A stretch of DNA of 20,910 nucleotides from JAAEUB01 sp964550345 (GTDB lineage: Bacteria > Pseudomonadota > Alphaproteobacteria > Rhodobacterales > Rhodobacteraceae), in contig CAZJYZ010000056.1 of the NCBI GenBank assembly GCA_964550345.1, positions 1 through 20,910 on the forward strand, in the 5' to 3' direction. The translations under genes and the position numbers were made by a program. Position 1 is the stretch's first letter; every line of letters begins with the position of its first letter. Positions 6,540 through 15,499 of the stretch are shown here, piece after piece. Under the pieces are notes generated by a model. That model saw only the letters and a list, made by a program, of their open reading frames with translations, was not told where the DNA came from and searched no databases.

Positions 6540-8544
6540 ATGGCCCACGCGCCCCGCTAAGATATCTTGTTTAAACCGGTGCAGATCGGCCCGGTCGGGG
6601 CCCCTAATAGGTTCATGCAAGCCCCCCCATTACAACGGCATGGGGCGGATGTATCCCGACAGCCTGATTGCTATGCGTGGCATGGAGGCCGAAGGCGGCT
6701 GGGGCATCGTTGCCACAGAGCAATGTGACTTCCATCCAACCGGAGACGTGACCCCGTTTACGGAAACCCGTCTTTGGGGTGACATGGATATCCCGTATCT
6801 GGCAGGGATGGTGAACGCGGTACAGAAGCACGGAGGGCTGGCCGCTGTTGAACTGGTTCACAATGGCCATGACAGTGGCAATGCCTACAGCCGAGAGATG
6901 CCGATCGGACCGATGCATCGCCCGGACACTTGGATGAATCATCCTGTGCAGGCACGCGCGATGGGTAAAAGTGATATCCGCGCCTATCGGCGCTGGCACC
7001 GTCAGACGGCCGAAAACGCACGGAAGGCGGGGTTCGACATCGTTGTCGTGTATGCGGGTCATGACGGAACAATGCCATCCCATTTCCTGTCGCGCCGTCA
7101 CAACCAGCGTGACGATGAATACGGTGGCAATCTGGAAAACCATCTGCGGCTATATCGGGAATTGCTAGAGAAAACGCTAGATGCAGTTGGCGACACCATG
7201 GGCGTGATCGCACGTTTCGCGGTGGACGAAATGATGGGCCCAGATGGGTTAGAATGGCAAAACGAAGGCCGCGATGCGATCGAAATTCTGGCCGAGATTC
7301 CGCATATTTGGGACGTCAATGTCTCTGATTGGACTAATGATTTCAAAACCTCGCGCTTCGCGCCCGAGGACTATCAGGAAGAATATTTCGCCTTCGTCAA
7401 ACAGGTCACCAGCAAACCTGTCTCGACCGTCAGACGCTACACCTCGCCCGATGCGATGGTATCGGCGCTACGTCGCGGTATTTTCGACATGATCTGCGCC
7501 GCGCGCCCCTCAATCGCGGATCCGTTCCTACCTAACAAGATCAAAGAAGGGCGGGAAGACGAAATTCGCGAATGTATCGGCTGCAATATTTGTGCGGCTT
7601 GGAACAATATCTCGGCCCCAATCCGGTACACTCAGAACCCTACAATGGGCGAAGAATGGCGCAAGGGTTGGCACCCCGAAAAGACCACGGCAAAGGCCAC
7701 GGACTCGCATGTTCTAGTGTCCGCCGGGCTTGAGGCCGCGCATCAGCTGGGCAAACGCGGCTACCGCGCCACCTTGGCCGAAGCAGTCGCACAAGCCGGT
7801 GGGCGTGTCACACGCGAAAGCGCCATGCCGAACCTCAACGCAAGGGCACGGGTTCGAGACTATCGTCTTGGGAAAATCGCACCGATGATGAACGTCGGCC
7901 TCTACCTCAACAGAAGACTCAGCGCCAACGAGGTGCTCGAATTCAGCGCTTATCACGTGGCGCTGGCCACAGGTGCAACATGGCGACGGGGCGGAGTTGG
8001 GCGGCATATCCGGCAAGCGCCCCGATAAAGGATCGATTGTCGTCTTTGATGATGATCAACACTACATGGGCAGCATGATGGCTGAGCTTCTGGCGGGTGA
8101 AGGGTATCAAGTCACGCTGATTACGACAGGTCTCTGTGTCAGCAGCTGGACAGAGCACTCGCTGGAACAGGAACACCCCGAAAAACGGTTAGTCGGCATG
8201 GGTGTGGAAATACTGCCCCGTCACAGCGTTCTGTCTCTTGGTGGCGGGTTGGTCCAACTGGAAAACCTCGCAACCAGCGAAAAACTGGCGCGGTAGGGCG
8301 CATTGGTGCCGGTAACGATGCGGCTACCGAATGAAGCTCTTTATGACGCAGTGAGCGCTGATCAGGACAAGCTCGATGCAGCAGGCGTAAAATCCCTACG
8401 CTGTATCGGAGATTGTTACGGCCCCGCAACGATTGGGCGGCGGTTTACGAAGGCCACAGCTATGCCCGCGAACTTGGCACCGAAACCGACCCTGATGGAG
8501 TACCGTTCAAGACAGTGAAGTACGATTTGGTACTCGGGGGATGA
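6540..8544 (+). pseudogene. Trimethylamine/dimethylamine dehydrogenase-family gene, multiply disrupted
   Basis: The reassembled product follows TMADH/DMADH closely: DILFKPVQIGP, AEGGWGIVATEQ, GFDIVVVYAGHD, ARPSIADPFLPNK, the 4Fe-4S site CIGCNIC, TQNPTMGEEWRKGWHPEK, VALATGATWR, VVFDDDQHYMG and a C-terminal VYEGHSYARELG. The start has an intact AAGGAG seven bases before ATG (6540). Lesions seen: TAA at 6558-6560 where the family has Tyr (PRYDILF); one extra C in the 7-C run at 6622-6628; a short in-frame loss near 7719 that removes the GxGxxG motif of the ADP-binding domain (VLV joins AGLEA); a deletion with frameshift near 8005-8025; TAG at 8294-8296; and a one-base loss near 8435. Even corrected, the residue matching the covalent 6-S-cysteinyl-FMN cysteine would be Tyr (APHYNGMG against PHCxGxG). 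Family enzymes demethylate tri- or dimethylamine-type substrates and pass electrons to ETF. Confidence 0.93.
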
Positions 8545-8630
8545 AAGATTACCGCCCCCCGTTTCAATGTGTGATTGATTTTCTCACGCATTGGGCCTTC
8601 GCTTGTGTACTGAGTAAGCCAAGACGTGAC

Positions 8631-8835
8631 ATGCACTATTTTTATCTGTTTCTGGCAATCCTGACCGAAACAGCCGCCACCATGCGCTGCAAGCAAGTGA
8701 ACAGTTCACCCGCTTGGGACCTGCGTTTGTGGTTGTAGTTGGCTATGCGGCCTAATTTTACTTCATGGCACACGTGCTGAAATTCATGCCAGTTGGCCCA
8801 CATATACATTCCCTGCCGTTCCTATTAACGTCGTC
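8631..8835 (+). pseudogene. Small multidrug resistance (SMR/EmrE-type) transporter, disrupted and truncated
   Basis: From ATG 8631 the frame reads MHYFYLFLAILTETAATM, the usual first helix of SMR proteins including the essential membrane glutamate (TET, Glu14 of EmrE). The frame then shifts near 8685. The next frame reads SEQFTRLGPAFVVVVGYAA, a TAA stop, then FYFMAHVLKFMPVG, which is helix 2 and the start of helix 3. Family proteins continue with PTYAIWSG and a fourth helix (about 105-110 aa in all); here homology fades near 8800, just before the MFS gene. Frameshift, nonsense codon and missing C-terminus together make this a dead fragment. The right end may mark an old recombination junction that brought the MFS gene into place. 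Confidence 0.82.
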
Positions 8836-8838
8836 GCT

Positions 8839-10059
8839 ATGACGGAACCTGATATTCTTGACAGCCGGTATTCGTGGGCGCGGCTCGGTGTTACTTTGTT
8901 GATTGCCATGATCGGCAACGTGGGTATGTGGGCCATCATTGTCATCATGCCAGCGGTGCAAAACGAGTTTGCAGCTCTCAGGGCGGAGGCCTCTATTCCT
9001 TACACGTTGACGATGATTGGCTTCGCGCTTGGGAATCTGGCGATTGGCCGTGCCGTTGACAAGTTCGGCGTCACAACAGCGCTTATTGGATCGGCGATCG
9101 TCACTGCCGCAGGATTTGCCCTGGCTGCCGCAAGCGGTTCGATATTGGTGCTTTCTGCGATGCAGTTTGCCATTGGGTTTGGCACAGCCGCAAGTTTCGG
9201 ACCACTGATCGCTGACATCTCGCACTGGTTCGTCCGTCGGCGTGGCATTGCCGTGGCAATTGCTGCAAGCGGAAATTACCTGTCAGGCGCAATCTGGCCT
9301 CTCCTGTTAAGTGGAATACTGACAGACTTTGGGTGGCGCACCGCCTATGTTGTGCTTGCCGTTTTGTCCGTGTTTTTGATCGTTCCACTATCGTTATTAC
9401 TTAGACCCAGGGTTCCGGATGAAGCGACAGCACATGCCAACCAGGTGTCCGGGTTAAACGCGCGATCTGTCAATTTCTCTCCCAAGATGTTGCAATGGCT
9501 TCTGGGATTGGCCGGTGTCGGATGTTGCGTGGCAATGTCCATGCCGCAGGTCCATATCGTATCTTATTGTGTGGATCTGGGATACGGCCCGGCAATCGGT
9601 GCAGAGATGCTTTCACTAATGCTGATGGGAGGCGTCGTGTCTCGGTTGATCTCCGGGCTATTGGCGGACAAGCTGGGTGGGATTTTGACCCTTCTGATCG
9701 GGTCCACGCTGCAATGCATCGCCTTGTTCCTCTATCTGCCATTCGATGCCATGGTGCCACTTTATGTCGTAAGCCTAATCTTCGGCTTGTCTCAGGGCGG
9801 CATTGTTCCGAGCTACGCGGTGATTGTCCGCGAATACCTCCCGGCCAAGGAAGCTGGTGCACGTGTCGGGTTCGTGATTATGGCGACGATCATCGGCATG
9901 GCTCTTGGAGGTTGGATGTCTGGCTGGATCTATGACCTGACGGGGTCGTATCAAATGGCGTTCCTAAACGGCATTGCGTGGAATTTCCTGAACATCGGAA
10001 TTGTGGTTTTGATCCTGTTCAGGTCTCGTTCGAAGAATCACCAGATGATGCCCGCTTGA
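8839..10059 (+). CDS. MFS transporter (monocarboxylate-transporter-like)
   Basis: A 406-aa polytopic inner-membrane protein with about twelve hydrophobic helices and a hydrophilic central loop near residues 190-215 (RPRVPDEATAHANQ). The helix 2-3 loop GRAVDKFGVTTALIG and its second-half counterpart GLLADKLGGILTLLIG match the MFS signature GxLaDrxGrr in both halves. SHWFVRRRGIAVAIAASG is typical of the monocarboxylate-transporter-like branch. It would import or export a small organic acid or amine by proton coupling. The ATG at 8839 lacks a good ribosome-binding sequence, and no in-frame alternative is visible upstream before a stop. The last codons (MPA and the TGA) lie in DNA that matches an IS3-type orfA on the other strand, so the original C-terminus was probably replaced by a few residues. 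It lies next to the methylamine-type genes, but the substrate is unknown. Confidence 0.82.
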   Translation: MTEPDILDSRYSWARLGVTLLIAMIGNVGMWAIIVIMPAVQNEFAALRAEASIPYTLTMIGFALGNLAIGRAVDKFGVTTALIGSAIVTAAGFALAAASGSILVLSAMQFAIGFGTAASFGPLIADISHWFVRRRGIAVAIAASGNYLSGAIWPLLLSGILTDFGWRTAYVVLAVLSVFLIVPLSLLLRPRVPDEATAHANQVSGLNARSVNFSPKMLQWLLGLAGVGCCVAMSMPQVHIVSYCVDLGYGPAIGAEMLSLMLMGGVVSRLISGLLADKLGGILTLLIGSTLQCIALFLYLPFDAMVPLYVVSLIFGLSQGGIVPSYAVIVREYLPAKEAGARVGFVIMATIIGMALGGWMSGWIYDLTGSYQMAFLNGIAWNFLNIGIVVLILFRSRSKNHQMMPA

Positions 10060-10200
10060 AGTCCTTGACGATCTTCGCGCCAGGGCTTTTGCATATTCCA
10101 GTTGTATGTCTCATCTTCCACTCCTCAGTGGTTACGATGAGCCCGAAACACTCTCTTATCAAATTACCCTAATTGGGCCCATAGGCGCTTACGTCAGACA
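10049..10200 (-). mobile_element. Left-end remnant of an IS3-family insertion sequence (5' end of orfA)
   Basis: On the minus strand an ATG at 10114, preceded by GAGGAGTGGAAG, opens a frame reading MRHTTGICKSPGAKIVKDFK, then RA. This is the characteristic start of IS3-family OrfA (KSPGEKIVKDIKRATRK). Similarity ends abruptly at about 10049, inside the last codons of the MFS gene. Upstream on the minus strand the sequence runs back to a start TGTCTGACGTAAG (10200), compatible with an IS terminal repeat beginning with TG. The rest of the element is absent, so this is a relic. Confidence 0.65.
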
Positions 10201-10467
10201 CTATAGCCACAAAGGTCGGCAGTTACACGTTCACCTCTATATCCACCCTATAAAGAGTATTGAGTGGGGTGAAAAGGAACCGCTTGGGATACAGTAATAG
10301 AGTAACCTACTGTTTTGCGGTAATATTTATTATGGTGAAACAGAATGAAGTAGTAGTGCATCATCCACCTCGGGCACCATTTCAAATTGTTTTAACGCCT
10401 GAAAGAAGCATTTCGCCAATGCCTCGTCGCGACGAGCGATGCCAGTTATACTGCCCGCCGTGTCGGC
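10201..10467. other. Gene-free AT-rich spacer with a 14-bp palindrome
   Basis: With the IS relic to its left this makes a 408-bp gap between the MFS gene and the 3' end of the RND gene. It is AT-rich in the middle (10280-10345) and contains only short open frames with no recognisable product. A perfect palindrome CTCGTCGCGACGAG lies at 10423-10436, about 30 bp beyond the RND stop; with no T-run beside it, it is not a convincing terminator. I see no other structure. Confidence 0.6.
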
Positions 10468-13400
10468 CTAGGAATCCGATAGCGTGGTCAGGCCAAAGTC
10501 ATCGAGGATGGCATAGACCGGCGGTAGCACGAGGATCACCACCGTAACTGCAGCCATAAGGCCAAAGACCAGGCTAGCGACCAGAGGGACAAGGATTTGG
10601 GCCTGCAGACTGGTTTCGGTCAATATAGGCACCAGACCCACAACCGTCGTAACCGTCGTCAGAAACATTGCCCGAAATCGCATCCTGACAGCGCGAGAGG
10701 CCGCCTGCCCAACACTGCCTGCTTCTGCATGTTCATGCTTGATGAAATCTACGAGCAGGATTGAATTGTTCACCACAACACCGGCAAGCGCAACATAACC
10801 AAGCATGCTGGGCATTGAAAAATCCAGTCCCATTGCCATATGACCGAAAATGGGACCGGCAAGGGCCAAAGGGATAACCAACATAACCACAATAGGCTCG
10901 ATATATGACCGAAACTGAAATGAAAGCAGTGTAAAGACACCAAAGAGACCAATAACAAAGCCCTTTATCATCGAGATTTGCGTTTTTGTTGCCTCGGCGC
11001 GCTGACCTTCGACGTCAAGTTCAATCCCCGGATTGCGGGCAAGCAGGTCGGGGACAAAGCGGGCAAGTGTGTCGGACACGATTGCGTTGGCATTGGCTAT
11101 ACTGGTGTCAATTGTGCCCTGAACGGTAACCGTGCGAACCCCGTTATCGCGGTTGATGCGGCTGACGCCCCTGCCAAGTTCAACATCGGCAACAACAGAG
11201 AGCGGCACAGCTATGCCGTCAGGCCGGGTAATGACAAAATCATCGAAGACACGCATCCGGCTGGCATCCGCCTCGGCAATTTGTGCTGTAACCTCGATCG
11301 TGCTTCCATCCACCTGCATCTCACTGATCGTGGTGCCGAAATAGGCCGTGCGCAGCTGGTCAGCAACCATTGCAGCCGTGATGCCCATGGGGCCAGCCGC
11401 CTCGGTCAGGGTTACGCGCATCTCGCGTTTGCCCGGGCGCAGGTCATCCAGCACTGACGTCACTCCCTGATAGCTCCACAACCAATTCGTCAGCTCGACC
11501 GCCGCTTCTTTCAGCTCTTCAAGGTCTTCGCCCTTCAGACGCATGTCGAGCGCAATGCCCGCAGGGCCAATCGTAGACTCGGCGTATTTCAGGCTGATCA
11601 CGTCGGGAACGTCCCCCACAGCCTCTCGCCAGGCCGCCATGATCGGGTCGGGGCGCAGGGTGCGCTGGGCGGATGGCAGCAGATCAACGGCGACAGTGGC
11701 AACATGGGCACCCGCCTCAAAGGCATCGCGGTTGACGCCGTATTTGACCGTAACATGGCGTACCAAATCGGCCCCGCCGGGTTGTTCAGGCGCGAAACGG
11801 GTGTTGATCTGTTCTAGCCCTGCCAGCAAATCTTCAACCACCTCTTCGGTACGCGCCTGCGGGGTGCCCTGTGGTAACAGAACACGCGCTTCGACCACAT
11901 CTCCGTCCAGCTCGGGGAATGCCGTGAACTTCAGGTTACCCCCGGCAATTTGGGACACCGAAACGAATAGCAGTGCCAAAATCGCACCAGCCACGAGATA
12001 CCGCGCCCGGATGGCAAGGTCAGCCACCTTTCCGGCACCTTCGCGCATCCAGTCCATGGCATTTTCCACCCATCCGGCCATGCGGCTTTTTCTTCGGTGT
12101 TCAAGGCTGTGAACCAGGTGGTGCGGCAGGATCAGAAAGGCTTCGACCAGTGAAACGGTAAGTACAAAGAGCATGACTGCGGGCACCACACGCAGCACCG
12201 CGCCCAGATCCCCTTTGAGGAATGCCAGTGAGCCAAAAATCATTGCTGTCGTAGTGAAAGAGGCCAGCACGTTGGGAAAGACCTGGGCCGCGCCCTGAAT
12301 TGCTGCCTCTAGCGGCTTCAGACCGCGTTCACGCTGACGGGCGATGTTTTCAGAAATCACGATGGCGTCATCCATCAAGAGGCCAATCACGATGAGAAGC
12401 CCGATCGTGGTCATCAGGTTCAGCGAATAGCCCAGCGCCGCCATGATGGCGATGCCGCCCATGAACGACACCGGCAAACCCATTGCGACCCAGAAAGCAA
12501 AGCGAAAACCGAACACGATCCATAGCACAGCAAAAACCAGCGCGAGCCCCTGAAGGCCATTCACCAGAACCAGCATCAACCGCTCACGGATCACCGAGGC
12601 CCCGTCCGAGGTAACCTCGATCGTTACGCCGGCGGGGGCCTGTGCGCGCTCGGCCTCGATAAACGCTGTCAGAGCGTCGATGGTCTCCAGCGAATCTTCG
12701 GCCCGTGTTTTGGTTATGTCGAGCACCGCAGCGGGGCGGCCATCGAACAGGATCATGTCATCCGAGCTGGCATAGCCTTCTCTTATTGTCGCAATTTCAC
12801 CAAGACGAACCTGCCCGCCACCTGACGAGGCACGCACCACAATATCGGACAGGGCTTCGGCGCTCCGACGCTCCTCAGCCACCCGGATCAGCAGGCTTTC
12901 GGCCACGCCGTCAAGACTGCCTGAGGGGACATCAAGGCTTTCAGCTCCAACCGCACGCACGATATCCGAAACCGAAACACCATATCGGCGCAGCGCTTCC
13001 GGGCGCAGTTCAATGCGCAGCTCCAGCGGCGGAAATCCCCGGATATCAACTTTGGGTATGTCCCCCCAGCGCAGCATTCTTGTGCGCACTTCTTCCGCAT
13101 AGGCTTCTAGCTCCGGGCGCGAAGTGGGGCCGGTTATTGCGACCGAGGCAACGAAATCGGTCAGCCCGAGGGGGCGTATTTGTGGGGGTTCAGCGCGCTC
13201 GGGGAAATCAGTGATCGCCTCGACTTCACTGGATATTTCAGCGACGAACCCCTGAAAGTCACTGCCTTCGCGCATCCGGGCCACCGCCCGGCCCAGCCCC
13301 TCACGCGCCTCACAGGACGCCGTATCAAGGTCAGTTACTGCGTCGAGGGCCGTTTCGATGAGTTCGCAAATACCGCTTTCAACATCCTCGGGGCGCGATC

Positions 13401-13551
13401 CCGGATAGGGCACGCTTATCTCAACCTCGCTGGGGGCAGAGCGTGGAAAGGTTTCGCGCAACAGCGACGGTCCTGCTACGATCCCGGCGGCCAGAAGGAC
13501 CAGCATAAGCAGGTTGGCTATGGTTGGATGGCCAGCAAAGAAACGGATCAC
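10468..13551 (-). CDS. RND efflux pump inner-membrane permease
   Basis: A 1027-aa protein of the AcrB/HAE superfamily and of normal length. It begins MIRFFAGHPTIANLLMLVLL (TM1), then has a large periplasmic region, the TM2-TM6 bundle with DD at residues 394-395 (GLLMDDAIVISEN), equivalent to the proton-relay Asp407/408 of AcrB, and the repeated second half with a matching periplasmic region. In TM10 the segment AGVVVNNSILLVDF has Asn where AcrB has Lys940, a variation also found in other RND branches. The protein exports hydrophobic or amphiphilic compounds using the proton gradient, with a periplasmic adaptor and an outer-membrane channel. Its ATG overlaps the adaptor stop by four bases (ATGA), so translation is probably coupled. 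No outer-membrane factor gene lies in the window, so it must use one encoded elsewhere. Substrate is unknown. Confidence 0.93.
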   Translation of the reverse strand: MIRFFAGHPTIANLLMLVLLAAGIVAGPSLLRETFPRSAPSEVEISVPYPGSRPEDVESGICELIETALDAVTDLDTASCEAREGLGRAVARMREGSDFQGFVAEISSEVEAITDFPERAEPPQIRPLGLTDFVASVAITGPTSRPELEAYAEEVRTRMLRWGDIPKVDIRGFPPLELRIELRPEALRRYGVSVSDIVRAVGAESLDVPSGSLDGVAESLLIRVAEERRSAEALSDIVVRASSGGGQVRLGEIATIREGYASSDDMILFDGRPAAVLDITKTRAEDSLETIDALTAFIEAERAQAPAGVTIEVTSDGASVIRERLMLVLVNGLQGLALVFAVLWIVFGFRFAFWVAMGLPVSFMGGIAIMAALGYSLNLMTTIGLLIVIGLLMDDAIVISENIARQRERGLKPLEAAIQGAAQVFPNVLASFTTTAMIFGSLAFLKGDLGAVLRVVPAVMLFVLTVSLVEAFLILPHHLVHSLEHRRKSRMAGWVENAMDWMREGAGKVADLAIRARYLVAGAILALLFVSVSQIAGGNLKFTAFPELDGDVVEARVLLPQGTPQARTEEVVEDLLAGLEQINTRFAPEQPGGADLVRHVTVKYGVNRDAFEAGAHVATVAVDLLPSAQRTLRPDPIMAAWREAVGDVPDVISLKYAESTIGPAGIALDMRLKGEDLEELKEAAVELTNWLWSYQGVTSVLDDLRPGKREMRVTLTEAAGPMGITAAMVADQLRTAYFGTTISEMQVDGSTIEVTAQIAEADASRMRVFDDFVITRPDGIAVPLSVVADVELGRGVSRINRDNGVRTVTVQGTIDTSIANANAIVSDTLARFVPDLLARNPGIELDVEGQRAEATKTQISMIKGFVIGLFGVFTLLSFQFRSYIEPIVVMLVIPLALAGPIFGHMAMGLDFSMPSMLGYVALAGVVVNNSILLVDFIKHEHAEAGSVGQAASRAVRMRFRAMFLTTVTTVVGLVPILTETSLQAQILVPLVASLVFGLMAAVTVVILVLPPVYAILDDFGLTTLSDS

Positions 13552-14897
13552 CGCATCGCCTCCAGTTCAGCCTCAAGCTCTGTATCCTCAACCGGGGCCA
13601 GAAGCATTCCCGGAAGGACAACGGCCGGGTCACTGACCACAATGCGCTCACCAACAGCAAGACCCTCGGTGACAACCGCAATTTCATCCTGAACCAGTGG
13701 GGAAACGACTGGCCTTTCGACCAAACGGTCATCCCCATCCACAACCAGCACGACACCCTCGCGCAATGCATGACGCGGCAACACGATGCCCGATTGGGGT
13801 TTGCCTGATACAGCCACCTCAACAAACATCCCTTTGGTTAACGGTGGGCGATCGCCGGGTGAGGCGCCAGAATAAGCTCCGTCAACGACGACAATTAAAC
13901 CAAGTGTACCGGTCTTGGGGTCAATCGTGTCGCTGACCCTGTCAACACGCGCGGACCAAGTCAGATCTTCGTCTCCAAGATCAAGTCGCACATCTGCTGT
14001 AAGATCCAGCCCCTGTAGAACTGCCGTTATGGTGGTCGGGTCGGCGGCATAGGCCGCAGCGTCGGGTGCGGAAAGCCTCAGGAAGCGCCTGAGTTCCGCC
14101 ACCGAAACCTGAGCCTCAACCTGAGCAGTTGCAACACCGTCGAACATCGCAGTGACCTCACCTGCCCGCACAAACCGGCCCGGCTCGACCGATGTGCTGG
14201 CAACCCGCGCCGTAAAGGGCAAAACAAGCGCGGTGCGTTCAAGGTTAAGCCTGGCCGTCGCCAAGGCTGCTTGCGACACAGCAATCTGTTCCTGCTGCAC
14301 GGTCAGTTGTGTTGGGATCAGCGCCAGCGCGCTTGCGATCGACTGGACCTTTTGTCGCTGCCCAAGATGGGCTGCGCGGGCGGCATCCAGTGTGCTTTGC
14401 GCCACGGTGCCGCCCGCGTGCAATGCTTCGGCGCGGGCCAGATCGGCCTCTTTCAACGCTAATACATCAGTTTCTATGGCAAGGGCGGCATTCTGGTTTT
14501 GTTGCGAAACAGCAAGCTCCGCCAACTTCGCTTCTGCAGCGCGAATATTGGCCTCGGCCTGGGCCACGGCAAGGCGGTAATCCTCGTCCGCGATGCGCAG
14601 CAAAACTGTGTCCGCCGCAAGCACTGCACCCTTAACCAGATCCGGATGCGTCCAGACAATTGTACCGCCAACCTGAGCGATTGCCTCAAAGGTCCGCGAT
14701 GGTGCTACCAACCCATGCCCGATAACAACCGGGGCTACCGCACCTTCGGCGGCTGTGACTACGCGCACCGTGGTGGCACGCTCGACCTGCTCAATCTGCG
14801 CCGGGGGCGCCTTGGTCTTAATAGTATAGGCCAGAATTCCGACCCCCGCCGCAACCAGTGGAAGGGTCATCAGTATCACTTTGAAACCGCTATGCAT
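13548..14897 (-). CDS. RND periplasmic adaptor (membrane fusion protein)
   Basis: A 449-aa HlyD/AcrA-type adaptor. A single N-terminal hydrophobic segment (residues 5-25, VILMTLPLVAAGVGILAY) with no lipobox cysteine suggests a membrane anchor rather than a lipoprotein. A lipoyl half-motif follows at about 70-100, then a long Ala/Glu/Gln-rich alpha-hairpin (about 105-225), the second lipoyl half (LVLPFTARVASTSVEPGRFVRAGE), and beta-barrel and membrane-proximal domains to the C-terminus (LPRHALREGVVLVVDGDDRL, then GLAVGERIVVSD). It bridges the RND permease to an outer-membrane channel. Its start overlaps the TetR stop by one base and its stop overlaps the permease start by four, so the three genes are one tightly coupled unit. 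Confidence 0.92.
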   Translation of the reverse strand: MHSGFKVILMTLPLVAAGVGILAYTIKTKAPPAQIEQVERATTVRVVTAAEGAVAPVVIGHGLVAPSRTFEAIAQVGGTIVWTHPDLVKGAVLAADTVLLRIADEDYRLAVAQAEANIRAAEAKLAELAVSQQNQNAALAIETDVLALKEADLARAEALHAGGTVAQSTLDAARAAHLGQRQKVQSIASALALIPTQLTVQQEQIAVSQAALATARLNLERTALVLPFTARVASTSVEPGRFVRAGEVTAMFDGVATAQVEAQVSVAELRRFLRLSAPDAAAYAADPTTITAVLQGLDLTADVRLDLGDEDLTWSARVDRVSDTIDPKTGTLGLIVVVDGAYSGASPGDRPPLTKGMFVEVAVSGKPQSGIVLPRHALREGVVLVVDGDDRLVERPVVSPLVQDEIAVVTEGLAVGERIVVSDPAVVLPGMLLAPVEDTELEAELEAMR

Positions 14898-15499
14898 TAT
14901 GCCTCACTTTCCCGCGCGAAGGCAGAGAGTTGCAGGTCAAGAAGCCTCGTTCCGTCTGCGACCAAATTCGAGACATCGCGTGTAAGAAGGAGGCGTAAGA
15001 CGAGACTTTGCAGCACCCCCATTATGAGGGCGGCCATGTCACGCACGTCAATATCTATGTCCAACTCACCGGCCCCCTGCGCGGCGGCGCAGGTGTTGAC
15101 AAGTACACGTTGAAACTCGGCCATACGCGATTGCATAGCTACTCGCACTACCGCATCTTCACTGTTCGGGTCGCGGGCCAGCATGATCTCAGGCAGAGCA
15201 GGCGTGCGACTGATCAGGAAAAGATGGCCAAGAATAAGTGACCGCAATCGTTGTTCCGGCGTGCCGTTCGTCGATTCAGCCTGAGAGATATTCGCTGAGA
15301 CTTCAGCACCAAGCCGCTCGGTTATAGCGGCCCACAGATCGGCCTTGGACCGGAAATGGCGATAGATCGCGGGCTGTGTCACACCGAGGCGCTCAGCTAT
15401 TGCCACCGTTGTCACCCGGTTTGGACCACCTTCAAAGGCAAGCGTGAGTGCAACATCTAGTATCTCAGCCTTACGCCCTCTGGCCGGCTCACCGTTCAT
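14897..15499 (-). CDS. TetR-family transcriptional regulator of the RND operon
   Basis: A 200-aa protein from the ATG at 15499. The frame is open six codons further, but that ATG gives a 4-base overlap (ATGA) with the upstream membrane-protein stop, matching the coupling seen in the rest of the operon. The N-terminal DNA-binding domain reads ILDVALTLAFEGGPNRVTTVAIAERLGVTQPAIYRHFRSKADLWAA when taken in short pieces: helix 1, the helix-turn-helix (TVAIAERLGVTQPAIYRHF), and the K-x-DLW end. The C-terminal part is helical and variable, as expected for a ligand pocket. The gene is inside the operon it probably represses, and a perfect palindrome of TetR type lies at the operon's promoter (15908-15927). 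The inducer is unknown. Confidence 0.9.
   Translation of the reverse strand: MNGEPARGRKAEILDVALTLAFEGGPNRVTTVAIAERLGVTQPAIYRHFRSKADLWAAITERLGAEVSANISQAESTNGTPEQRLRSLILGHLFLISRTPALPEIMLARDPNSEDAVVRVAMQSRMAEFQRVLVNTCAAAQGAGELDIDIDVRDMAALIMGVLQSLVLRLLLTRDVSNLVADGTRLLDLQLSAFARESEA

Noticed and set aside
6622..6628. Seven-C run in the TMADH-family gene and T-run in the cupin gene as phase-variable switches
   Set aside because: Both genes also carry stop codons, and the TMADH-family gene has further deletions and frameshifts that a change in tract length could not repair.
10423..10436. CTCGTCGCGACGAG as the terminator of the RND operon
   Set aside because: With a usable loop the stem is only about five base pairs, and no T-run follows; noted as a palindrome only.
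11543..12112. 189-codon plus-strand open frame inside the RND gene
   Set aside because: Ser/Pro/Ala-rich antisense shadow of a high-GC gene.
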